A stretch of DNA of 64,000 bases from NCBI RefSeq assembly GCF_024138715.1, contig NZ_CP092074.1, positions 3,038,001 to 3,102,000 on the forward strand, read 5' to 3'. Position numbers and translations under genes: made by a program. The notes below the pieces were generated by a model. The model worked only from the letters and a program-made list of their open reading frames with translations. It was not told where the DNA came from and made no database searches. Positions within the stretch are counted from its first letter, which is position 1; the number at the start of each line of letters is the position of its first letter. Positions 51,445 to 60,300 of this stretch are shown here, in pieces. The stretch is from Emticicia sp. 21SJ11W-3 (GTDB lineage Bacteria > Bacteroidota > Bacteroidia > Cytophagales > Spirosomataceae).

Positions 51445-51873
51445 ATGAGATATATTTTAAAGACAATTACCTTTATAAGTCTACAAATATTTATAAATTC
51501 CTGTACTAATAAATGCGTTGTTGCCGATATAGAAGTTAGTGAATTATTAAGTACAGTAGCTAAAGATCAGTGAATAGATTATTGTGAATTATTGGAATCT
51601 GCTTTATCGGGAGATATAGATTCAATTAAAAAATTATCATTATTAGAATTTAATGATGCTGTTAGATATGTTCACGGAGCTGTTATTGTAGATTTAATTC
51701 TCCAGATAGGGGAACAAAAGTATTTAGGATCTATTTTATCAACAAATCAAGAGCAAAAATATTTAATAAAGACCTATTTAGATATTGGTTTAAGCTATGG
51801 AAATAATCCAAAAGTAATGGGTACGGAATTACAACATATCTTTCCCAGTATCTATGCTTTTTTGAAAAAATAA
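51445..51873 (+). pseudogene. Lipoprotein gene with an in-frame TGA, copy 2
   Basis: Copy of 49761-50189 with the same in-frame TGA (51571-51573), the same lipobox and an intact downstream frame. It differs from copy 1 by two visible amino-acid changes (Lys to Glu just after the stop, Asp to His near the end). The shared lesion shows it was present before duplication, or that read-through is tolerated. Confidence 0.7.
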
Positions 51874-51941
51874 TATACTATAATAGAGTAAATAAATTCC
51901 ACCCACCGCAAGCAGAGTCTCCTCGCTTTTTGCAAGGCCAA

Positions 51942-52034
51942 GGATTTAAAGAATATTTAGGTAATTTATCGAATACTTTGAAATCGCAACTGGATATTGA
52001 TCTAAGCGAGATTTTAGTAAAGACCATCAATTAA
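51942..52034 (+). pseudogene. C-terminal fragment of a lost gene, copy 2
   Basis: Copy of the fragment at 50258-50350, in the second duplication unit, with a few base changes (EYLGNLSNTLKSQ and LDIDLSEI instead of EYIANLSNTLKSQ and LDIDLNEI). Confidence 0.45.
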
Positions 52035-52067
52035 TTTTCAAATACCAATTTTACCATTAAACAATTC

Positions 52068-52445
52068 ATGAAAGCACTTTTAATCTCTATTTTATTTTTT
52101 TTAACAGCAAGTTGCGCTAGTCCTGACCTGACTAATTCCGTTTGGATATGCACCATCGATGATAGATGTACAGACACATTAAAATTTGAAAGTAATAATC
52201 GTGTAACACACTATAGTTGTCAAATGAATTATACTTTCAAGAGTACTTTTGATATCTCTAAAAACGTAGTAACAATTTCCGTGAAAGATGAGTCTCGCGA
52301 AGGTAAACCAGAATATGCAAGATTGAAATATCATCTTGGTGATAATGAATTATATCCTATTAGCAATGAAGAACTAGTCAATGGTAAATGGATAAAGCCT
52401 AACGCGCAGTTGGCTAAAAAGTATATATTTAAGAGAAGTAAATAA
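52068..52445 (+). CDS. Small lipoprotein, copy 2
   Basis: This is the second copy of the 125-residue lipoprotein of 50384-50761, with identical protein sequence and only synonymous or no changes. It has the same lipobox (TASC) and the same position, between the lost-gene fragment and a structured repeat. Because the open frame is intact in both copies while the neighbouring lipoprotein is broken in both, this gene may be under selection. Confidence 0.7.
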   Translation: MKALLISILFFLTASCASPDLTNSVWICTIDDRCTDTLKFESNNRVTHYSCQMNYTFKSTFDISKNVVTISVKDESREGKPEYARLKYHLGDNELYPISNEELVNGKWIKPNAQLAKKYIFKRSK

Positions 52446-52513
52446 TCCAGTATCGGGCTAACTGTCCATTATTTCTTAGGGTTATAATGTATTTCAGGAC
52501 ATGATATGCCCCC

Positions 52514-52801
52514 CTGTTCGGCTAAATTTCAAAATTTAGTCGGTGGGTCAGGCGTTCTCTGAACGCATTTTTGATTTTATTGGATTGATATAATTTAACC
52601 AATTTATCCAACGCAGAGTCCCCTCGCATTTCACAAGGCCAGCACACACGGGAGACTCTGCTGATACCTCTGCACATATTTTACAAAGCACTCATGAAAA
52701 TTACAAGGAATTATTCCGAATGAAAGATTCTGTAAGTTTTCAAGTCAAAGGCTTTTTCCTTCCACTTTCTGATATCCGTTAGATTTGGAATGCACTCACC
52801 T
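52514..52801. repeat. Structured repeat, copy R5
   Basis: Full-length copy ending the second duplication unit, immediately followed by R6. Confidence 0.75.
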
Positions 52802-53096
52802 CTGTTCGGCTAAATATCTAAATTTAGTCGGTGTGTCAGGCGTTCTCTGAACGCATATTTGATTCTTTGGTTTTATTGGATTGATATAATTTAACCAATT
52901 TTTCCAACGCAGAGTCCCCTCGCATTTCACAAGGCCAGCACACACGGGAGACTCTGCTGATACCTCTGCTCCTATTTTACATAGCACTCATGAAAATTAC
53001 AAGGAATTATTCTGAATGAAAGATTCTGTAAGTTTTCAAGTCAAAGGCTTCTTCCTACCACTTTCTGATATCCATTAGATTGGTAATGCACTCACC
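52802..53096. repeat. Structured repeat, copy R6
   Basis: The last copy of the family in this window, ending GGTAATGCACTCACCC at the 3' end of the convergent membrane protein gene. R5 and R6 stand in tandem. Confidence 0.75.
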
Positions 53097-53577
53097 CCAC
53101 CCTCTCCCAAACCAACCAGGTATGCCAGCAATGCAGCACAACGAAAACGGCTGAAACAGACAGGTAATAAAACCAACGGTAAGGCAGCTTGCAATAGAAT
53201 GAATCGGCCATGAGGGCTATGCCTGCCAGCCAGATAAAGGGCGTGTAGGCCGGGGCCATGAAACCCCACAGGCTTTGGCTCCAGGGGCTTTGGGGGTAGT
53301 CAATCTGGGCTATCCAAGCTGCAAAATAGAGTGCCAGCCCTGCCAGATAGATTTTAAAACCGGCTTTCCGGTGTAGCTTACTGATGGGCAGCGGCATGAA
53401 CAAGGGTAGTGCAAATACCAGTATTCTTGTAGCGTTTTCGGCATATTGCAACCAGACGGGAATATGGCTCCTGAAAACATCGGGCTGAAAAGCCGCCGGA
53501 AGTCGGCTGGTAAACAGGCCGTCCCATAGCATCACAGGCAGCAGGAACAGCACACAGTTGAGCAGGTATTTCTTCAT
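53092..53577 (-). CDS. Integral membrane protein of unknown function
   Basis: About 161 residues from the ATG at 53577. The frame runs to 53625, but MKKYLLNCVLFLLPVMLWDG is the natural membrane start. It has about five transmembrane segments (including RILVFALPLFMPL, IYLAGLALYFAAWIAQ and WFYYLSVSAVFVVLHC) and Trp-rich loops. No family recognised. It ends inside the last structured repeat. It is divergent from the AraC-type regulator gene 133 bp away, which may control it. Confidence 0.65.
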   Translation of the reverse strand: MKKYLLNCVLFLLPVMLWDGLFTSRLPAAFQPDVFRSHIPVWLQYAENATRILVFALPLFMPLPISKLHRKAGFKIYLAGLALYFAAWIAQIDYPQSPWSQSLWGFMAPAYTPFIWLAGIALMADSFYCKLPYRWFYYLSVSAVFVVLHCWHTWLVWERVG

Positions 53578-53709
53578 CAGGTAATACATAGGCCACAAAT
53601 TATGCCCCGCCGCCATCAAAATCAATGATAAAACTCATAATACCACTTTAAGCTGTTAATTTTTTTAATATATTGCTCTGCGTTTGCCGTACCAACCTGT
53701 TAATCAGCC

Positions 53710-54540
53710 ATGATACACATTTACCATCAGCCTCACCCTGCCCTTCGGGCATTTGTGAACAATATCATGGTTTTCAGGCTTCAGCTCCCCGGCGCTGTGC
53801 CTGCACCGGTTTTGTCGTTCCCGCCGCTGCCCGAGCAATGCCTGTATTTTTATCCGTTTGGCGCGCCTGTGGGCGAATACCCCCATCTGCAAAAATCTGT
53901 CCACCTGCCCCGCAGCATTGTAGTGGGGCCGCAGGCAACGCGTATCAGGCTACACATGCGGCAGTCGAACTACACAGTAAAGGTGGGCTTTCAACCTGGC
54001 GGACTTTACAGGCTGCTGGGGATTCCGATGAGTGAGTTTCCGATGGATGAGTCGCTCGACAGTGCCTACGTATTGGATGCCTACACCGGCTCGCTGGCCG
54101 ACCAACTGGCCGAAACGCCCGATGCGGCAGATGCCATTGCGCTGGTAGAACAATTTCTGCTTCAAAAATTGAGGCTGCTACGGCCCGCCCTACCGATAGA
54201 CCGCGCCTTGCCGCTGCTCATCAGGCAGGGAGGGCTGATGAACGTTGATACCATGGCGCACCTGGCTTGTGTCAGCACGCGCCAGTTGGAAAGGCAGTTT
54301 ATGCAGCGTGTGGGGCTGGGGCCAAAGTTTTTTGCTCGCCTGACCCGCTTTGCCAGCGCCTGGGTGCTGAAAGAAAACCAACAGTACCTGAACTGGACCA
54401 CCATTGCCCACCAATGCGGGTATTTTGACCAGATGCACCTCATCCGCGACTTCAAGGCTTTCTGCGGGGTGTCGCCGCGCATGATAGAAGAGGAGTTCAG
54501 GCAGACACCTTTTTTGCTGAAAAACCGCCTGCCCGGCTGA
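53710..54540 (+). CDS. AraC-family transcriptional regulator
   Basis: This 276-residue cytoplasmic DNA-binding protein has an N-terminal ligand-type region (YHQPHPALRAFVNNIMVF through GFQPGGLYRLLGIPMSEF, residues about 1-150, resembling the DUF6597 domain that often precedes AraC HTHs). The C-terminal AraC/XylS double HTH follows (LACVSTRQLERQFMQRVGLGPKFFARLTRF and YFDQMHLIRDFKAFCGVSPRM). The ligand is unknown. The SnoaL-like secreted protein gene 73 bp downstream on the same strand and the divergent membrane protein gene are candidate targets. Confidence 0.88.
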   Translation: MIHIYHQPHPALRAFVNNIMVFRLQLPGAVPAPVLSFPPLPEQCLYFYPFGAPVGEYPHLQKSVHLPRSIVVGPQATRIRLHMRQSNYTVKVGFQPGGLYRLLGIPMSEFPMDESLDSAYVLDAYTGSLADQLAETPDAADAIALVEQFLLQKLRLLRPALPIDRALPLLIRQGGLMNVDTMAHLACVSTRQLERQFMQRVGLGPKFFARLTRFASAWVLKENQQYLNWTTIAHQCGYFDQMHLIRDFKAFCGVSPRMIEEEFRQTPFLLKNRLPG

Positions 54541-54613
54541 CAATGTCGGATTTGTACTATTTATGCCCTGCCGCAATGTATAGTTTTGCCAGCAACCAAA
54601 CATAAGGCAAACA

Positions 54614-55111
54614 ATGAAATACATGATTTTAATGCTGGGCTTATGGCTGCCCTGCACCCTTGCAGCCCAAACCAGAACCCAAGACCAGGCCGCTGTTGAA
54701 AAACAGGTGGAGGCCATTATTAACAGCTGGAATCGCCACGATTACAGCGATATGCCCACCTATGCCACCGAAGACTGCGACTGGGTGAATATTGTAGGTA
54801 TGTGGTGGCAAAACCGCAAAGAGGTAGAATATGCGCATGAGGTTTTTCATAAAGGGATGTTCAGAGACGTAACCCTGAAGATGGACAGCGTGAAAACCCG
54901 TGTAATAACCCCTGATGTGATACTGGCCCGGGTTTACAAAACCATAGGAGCCTATAAAAGCCCTTCTGGCACGGTTTACCCCAAAGCACAAAACCTGCTG
55001 ATGCTACTGTATGTAAAAAAGAATGGCAAATGGCTGCTAACCGCAGGCCAGAACGTAGTAGTAAACGAAGCCGCCCAAAAAAGCAATCCGGTTAATAAGC
55101 TGAGGCGGTAG
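54614..55111 (+). CDS. Secreted SnoaL/DUF4440-like protein
   Basis: This 165-residue protein has a signal peptide (MKYMILMLGLWLPCTLAAQ). The mature part has the cone-shaped NTF2-like fold of SnoaL/SgcJ-type proteins: helix VEKQVEAIINSWNRHDYSDM, then YATEDCDWVNIVGMWWQNRKEVE, HKGMFRDVTLKMDS, and a final strand NLLMLLYVKKNGKWLLTAGQNVVV. These proteins bind small molecules; most lack a proven enzymatic role. It probably follows the AraC gene in one transcript. Confidence 0.82.
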   Translation: MKYMILMLGLWLPCTLAAQTRTQDQAAVEKQVEAIINSWNRHDYSDMPTYATEDCDWVNIVGMWWQNRKEVEYAHEVFHKGMFRDVTLKMDSVKTRVITPDVILARVYKTIGAYKSPSGTVYPKAQNLLMLLYVKKNGKWLLTAGQNVVVNEAAQKSNPVNKLRR

Positions 55112-55205
55112 AAGAATTAACGGCCTGTGTTTTGCTTTTTATTTAGGGCAGAATACAGGCATATTTTTTGGCAGCGGCGGGCTGGTAAAAGCGGTTAATG
55201 ATACA

Positions 55206-55412
55206 TCATTTGTGCGTTATTTTATGCCCGTCTTTATAGTTGGCTTTTACATATCTGACAAAGCTCTCTGTGTCTCTCCTTTCAAAGTCTGAGCCAGAAA
55301 CAGGATGTTCATTTCTATATCCATCATTCCTTGTATCAAAAGCACTCAAGTCTCCTTGTGCATACACAAATCCGTTGTTACTTTTCTGATATTTTTTCGT
55401 CTGGTTTTTCAT
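55206..55412 (-). CDS. Possible small protein of 68 residues
   Basis: A charged, hydrophilic ORF (MKNQTKKYQKSNNGFVYAQG then DLSAFDTRNDGYRNEHPVSG) with no signal peptide. The composition (Asn, Lys, Asp, Gly) is like small uncharacterised Bacteroidota proteins. No family recognised and no promoter visible, so coding status is uncertain. The region around it is otherwise empty. Confidence 0.35.
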   Translation of the reverse strand: MKNQTKKYQKSNNGFVYAQGDLSAFDTRNDGYRNEHPVSGSDFERRDTESFVRYVKANYKDGHKITHK

Positions 55413-56202
55413 TTAACAAATTTATATAATGGATTTTGTTCAGTAATATCAATTATTCTGAAATCATCTCCAATTTTCACATCGGTACTTATTTCACAAA
55501 AAGAAACGAATAAATCCTGATTAAAGTTTTTTAATCGGTATTAATTTATTGTAGGTAACCGGATAAAATTAATTGATAATGTTCTACCACGGTGTATCAC
55601 TGAGTTTTGCACAGAGTGACACGTAGAATGCATTGTCAAACTGTGTAACTCGGTGTTTTTTTACTCTGTGAAACTCAGTGGTTTATAGTTTTAATGGCAA
55701 ATAGTATTTTCTCATTACTTAGGTTCATTTGAATAACTATTAAGAATATAGTAGAACCGAAACTAAAAATACCTCCGCCATCAGCAGAGGTATTTCCTTA
55801 ATCAAACAATTAACAATTTAACTGTCCTATGGAACAGCCCTAATAAGCATACGTTTATTAAGATTTTTGCCGGGTGGCTGGTCTTACGCCACATCTATGT
55901 TCTAACCCCTGCGGGGCTTGCATTTTGCCTCAGGCGGCGCATATCTACGCTATTGTTTTTCAAACTTATTCAATCAGGCCCACAAAACCAATTAAAAAAA
56001 CATTAATAGCAAGCCTGTGCACACCTGCCGAAATAACGGCTGGTCTATACGCAACCCAGCCTGCGCCACCATAAAAAATGATTTTTGTGCGCGCTGAATC
56101 AGATTCGGGATTTTTTTTCGTTACAAATGCAGATGGTAAACTGAATGATTGGTTAATTTGCAGCCCCAAACGTGCAAGTACTTTAAAAAATCCATATATA
56201 AC
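55413..56202. other. Long gap with ACCACGG-type words and a hairpin
   Basis: There is no gene. Around 55587-55690 are the words CCACGGTGTATCACTGAG, CACAGAGTGACACG and ACTCTGTGAAACTCAGTGG, similar in style to the repeats at 2060-2160. A hairpin AAATACCTC...GAGGTATTT (55767-55795) is followed by CC and T-rich sequence and could be a terminator. From 55800 onward the sequence has stop codons in all frames except a weak 66-codon ORF. Confidence 0.5.
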
Positions 56203-57249
56203 ATGACCCGTAAGACATTTTTAAACGTAACGCTGATGCTGATTGTATTGTTTTTTAATTCCTGCGGAAGCAGCATTGAAAACAACTGCCCCAATATATC
56301 ATACAGCGACCTGAAAATCAGCGTTGTGCAAGAGCCGAAAATTATACCCGGCAGCAGCAAACTAAGCATGATACTCAAGGTAGACGAAAACTTTAACAAG
56401 TTTATGCCGGTTTCCGGCCTTACCACCGGCAACTTTAAGGTTTACGAAAAAGGACCCAACGACGACTGCCCCAACCCTATATCGGAGAGCGAGGCCAACA
56501 AGCAGTTTTCTCCCAGTCCACAGAAATTCCGCCACAACACCCTCATCGTGCTAGACCTCAGCGCCAGCGTAACCAGCAGCACGTTGTCGCAGCTGAAAAG
56601 CTCAACCACCAGTTTTATTAACAATATTATTACCAGCAACGGCGACAACTCGTATCTGGTGGGTGTGTCGTGGTTTGACGGCGAAGACAAGCTAAACACC
56701 CTGGTTGACTTTACGTCAGACAAAAACAAGCTCATCAATGCCGTGCAGAACATCAATGCCGGTATCACGAACGACCCCTCTACCGACCTCTACGGAGCCG
56801 TTATCAAGTCGGTCGACAAAGCCGAACAACGCCTAAAAGACCTGCAGAAAGAAAGCTATATATCAGCCTTTTCGATAGTGATTTTCACCGACGGCACCGA
56901 CCAGGCCGCGCGTTACAGCAAGCAGGCGGCAATAAACAAAGTAAACGGAGCCAACCCGAAGATATCAATGTTTACCATTGGCCTGGGTACTGAAATTGAC
57001 AAAACCGTATTGACCGCCATAGGAAAAAACGGAGCAGTTTTCCCCCAGAACAAAAACGAGCTGGAAGCCAAATTTGTAGAGCTGGCCCGCATCGTACGCG
57101 GCGAAGCCAACAGCTATTACCTGTTTGAATACTGTTCGCCCAAGCGAGCCGGCAAAGTACAACTGGTGCTGGTAGTGCAATACGACGCCAAAAAAGGCAC
57201 CTACGCCACTACTTTTGACGCCACCGGGCTGACTAGTAATTGTTATTAG
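56203..57249 (+). CDS. vWA-domain lipoprotein
   Basis: About 348 residues from the ATG at 56203, which gives the lipoprotein signal MTRKTFLNVTLMLIVLFFNSC (lipobox FNSC); the upstream in-frame ATG at 56149 would precede it uselessly. After a beta-rich N-terminal domain (LKISVVQEPKIIPGSSKLS) comes a von Willebrand A domain with a MIDAS metal site: LIVLDLSASVTSSTL (DxSxS), a Thr in STDLYGAV, and FTDGTDQAAR (Asp). It binds protein partners via a divalent ion and should sit on the cell surface or in the periplasm. A clear terminator follows. Single gene with core-like GC. Confidence 0.87.
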   Translation: MTRKTFLNVTLMLIVLFFNSCGSSIENNCPNISYSDLKISVVQEPKIIPGSSKLSMILKVDENFNKFMPVSGLTTGNFKVYEKGPNDDCPNPISESEANKQFSPSPQKFRHNTLIVLDLSASVTSSTLSQLKSSTTSFINNIITSNGDNSYLVGVSWFDGEDKLNTLVDFTSDKNKLINAVQNINAGITNDPSTDLYGAVIKSVDKAEQRLKDLQKESYISAFSIVIFTDGTDQAARYSKQAAINKVNGANPKISMFTIGLGTEIDKTVLTAIGKNGAVFPQNKNELEAKFVELARIVRGEANSYYLFEYCSPKRAGKVQLVLVVQYDAKKGTYATTFDATGLTSNCY

Positions 57250-57272
57250 GAATCAGAACTCGATTTATATCT

Positions 57273-57301
57273 ATCCCCCTCGCTTTGCCTGGGGGATTTT
57301 T
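57273..57301 (+). terminator. Terminator after the vWA gene
   Basis: ATCCCCC pairs with GGGGGAT around an 11-base loop, followed by TTTTTG; it also faces the convergent NACHT gene. Confidence 0.75.
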
Positions 57302-57318
57302 GTGTGGAAGAATCTTGA

Positions 57319-60300
57319 CTAAGCAAATATCTTTTCTAATATTGGCTTGATTTCTTTGATGTTTTTGTAGTCAATCTTTTGTAGGTAATATTCTCTTTCG
57401 AGTGAAAATAGACGGTCTTTAAAAATTGAAGTATTAATCTTATCAATTTCTGAGATATCAATGGAATTCAACTTCTTAAAAACTTCCAAAAAGATTTCAT
57501 CTGATTTAAGAGCAATTAGCTTTAATGAATCAAAAAGAATATTGATAGGTTCAAACCTATCCCTTTCGTATATTTTATTGTTTAATACAAATTTTATTAA
57601 ATCTACAAAAATTACAATTGACCTATCAACGGGTAATAAGTCTATGCCCTTTAAAGGTATTATAAAATCATTTCTATGATTTCTGAAATCTTCAAGAGAT
57701 TTGAGCCAATTAGCATACCATTCAAGCCCCTCGATAAAGTTTGCTTCAATTAATATTAGAGACGCTTTATGAAGCGACTCACTCTTTCTAATTTTTAGTA
57801 TTGTATTCCCTACTCTAGGCTTCATAATGTCCACCTTAACCATTTGCTCCAATAAACTCCAATGAAATTCATTACCAGAATCAAATACATTAAAAATGAA
57901 ACGAAGTTCAACCACTTTGCCTCCTAACTTTAAGTAATTCTTGAATATACTTTCTAAGTAAATACAATTCTTACTATGCTTTTTTTCTAGAATACTCTTT
58001 ATTAATGGAATCGCTTCAATGCAGTTGAATTTAGTACACCACTGAACCTGTAAGTCTGTTACAATTAAAGGTTGTGATTCATTTTGTAAATTTTCTAGAA
58101 TTTTATTCTTCGCTTTATCAAAACCGATTAATGATGCAATCTTTTCAATAAATGTTCTTTCATCTTTGCTCCCTTTCGATTTCTCAAAACTGTCTCTTAC
58201 TACAATAAAGCTTAACATATCTAATAGTATTTCCTCAGGAACACTTATACCCAAGTTTAAAAAAAAGTCTGCATAGTACAATTCTAAATACCTGTATGAC
58301 CAAGAAAAGTCTTCATTCTCAATTATTGCTGTTCTAAAAATCAAATTTTCCACATTTTCATTACACCATGTTTGCAAATATTCCAATGCATCACAAGGAA
58401 AACTTATATCATTATGTAATAATCGATGAAACTCCTCAATGATATACGAATTCCAATTTGTATCATTATCTATCCAATTGAATACTTGAGATTTGCGGAC
58501 TTCCTGAATTTCATTCGAAAAAAAACTTCGTAAAAAATCACCAATAATATTATTATCCTCAAGTTGCCAATTTCTTCTATCACCATCGAACTCAGATCTG
58601 TTAAAATTATCCTTTGCAAATCTTTCAAAAACTTCCAATACGCAGTTTTTAAACTGATTTCTATTTAGGAGTAAATAGAAATCTTTTTGGGTTTTAATGA
58701 GTCTTTCCTCTTCCCAGTTTTTTTGTTCTATATATACAAAGTAATTATTACTAATACTATTCAATTCCAATCTTAGTTGTTCAGACCACTCATGATTTGA
58801 ATCGTTTGTAATATGAATAATATACCATAAATCTTCTTTTGACAAAGTGCGATTTTGAAAGTTATGGATACAATCCTGCAATAATTGATTATCCAGCAAC
58901 CCATTAAAATCTAACTTCCAAATTTGTTTTCCACTTTTATGCTCATCCCAAATATCCCAAAAGACCTCCTTTTTTGATTTTGATTTAATCATAAAGACCA
59001 AAAAACATTTGGTTGTTTTGTTTTTTTGATAGCAACTAGAATTTAAAAAGAGCTGCAATATTTTTTTATAAATTTCTTCATTTTGGTTAAAAACTAAGAA
59101 CAAATTATCAAAAAGAGCGTTAAAAAGTTCTTCTATATAATAATGACCCCAATTTAGAAAAGATTGTCTTGCATCTAAATCAACACTAATCTCTAGTAAA
59201 AAATCTAAGATAATCCTTAAAGATTCTGGACTTTTAATTTCTCCCAAACCTTGATATAAACTATCTCCAGTAAAATGATAAGATCCATTCCCTGCTTGTA
59301 ATGTTTCTTCAAATAACCTGATTGCCCTTATATAAATATCCAAATATTTTTCCAACTCTCCAGACATATTTAAGTAACAGACCACATCTTCAATTAACCA
59401 ATACTCATTCTTATCTTTTGCCTTACCAACTAATATTTCAGTAATTCTTTCGTCTATTAGTTCAAGATCAATAATTATTCTTATAACTGCTTCAACAACT
59501 TTTTTTTCGTTCGTTTGAAGTAACTCGCAAAAAATAGAAATCATTTCGTTCTCTAACCCCCAAAGTTGTAGTTTATTCGTTTCCATTAAACAATATAATG
59601 CCTCTCTTCTTATAAAGGAATCTTTGCTTTTTACTACGTCAAGTAAATATTCTAAAACCTCAGGATTTTCATTTAGCCCAGCAAACTCCGTCAAATTTTT
59701 ACCGAGTATCTCCCAGCTTTTGTATTTTCTATCTGCAGACGATACAATTTTTTTGAATGACTTTAACCTCAAGGGAAGTGGAAAAAACTTATATTCAATA
59801 TTTGCAAGGATATTTGATTCCTTTTCAACTATTAAATTAATAAGAGGTTCAAATAATGGAATTGAAGTTGGTATTATTTCAAGCAAGATTCCAATTGTAT
59901 TAAACCACTTAGGTTTAATTTTTTGAAAATCAGGAGGAAAAGTAATTGCTTGTAACAAATCAGTCCAGGAGAAAGAAAAAAGAACTTTAGCAGCCAAGTA
60001 TTCCTGTAAAATATTATGCTCAAAAGAAATAGATTGGTCATTAACCTCTACTATACTCATCTTTCTTAATTTCTCGAACTCCTGACTTGTAAAAATTTCA
60101 TTTAAATCATTGAAAGTTAAACTATTCCGACCAAGAAGATTCATTGCAAATGCAAGCCTCTCTAATAATTTCAAGTAAGAATTTTGCTCAAAATAATCAA
60201 TCCCATATCTAGTAAAATCCTTGTTGATTTTAAGATCAAAAATTCTCTCAATCAATTGAACTCTAGTCGTTGGTATATTATTTAAATCCTTCTTATAAAA

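Larger units (their letters stand above)
49434..52801. repeat. Tandem duplication with 1,684-bp period
   Basis: Everything from R2 to R3 recurs from R4 to R5 with the same order and an offset of 1,684 bp (for example 49761/51445, 50384/52068). The copies differ at a few bases, such as K/E and D/H changes in the broken lipoprotein gene. Both ends lie in copies of the structured repeat, so unequal recombination between repeats is the likely cause. Confidence 0.85.

Noticed and set aside
49434-53096. Repeats at 49-53 kb as a CRISPR-like or phage-integration array
   Set aside because: The units are about 290 bp with large genes between them, not short repeats with spacers; no integrase gene is present.
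55874-56074. 66-codon plus-strand ORF in the gap before the vWA gene
   Set aside because: Low-complexity composition, no signal or motif, and no start context; treated as non-coding.
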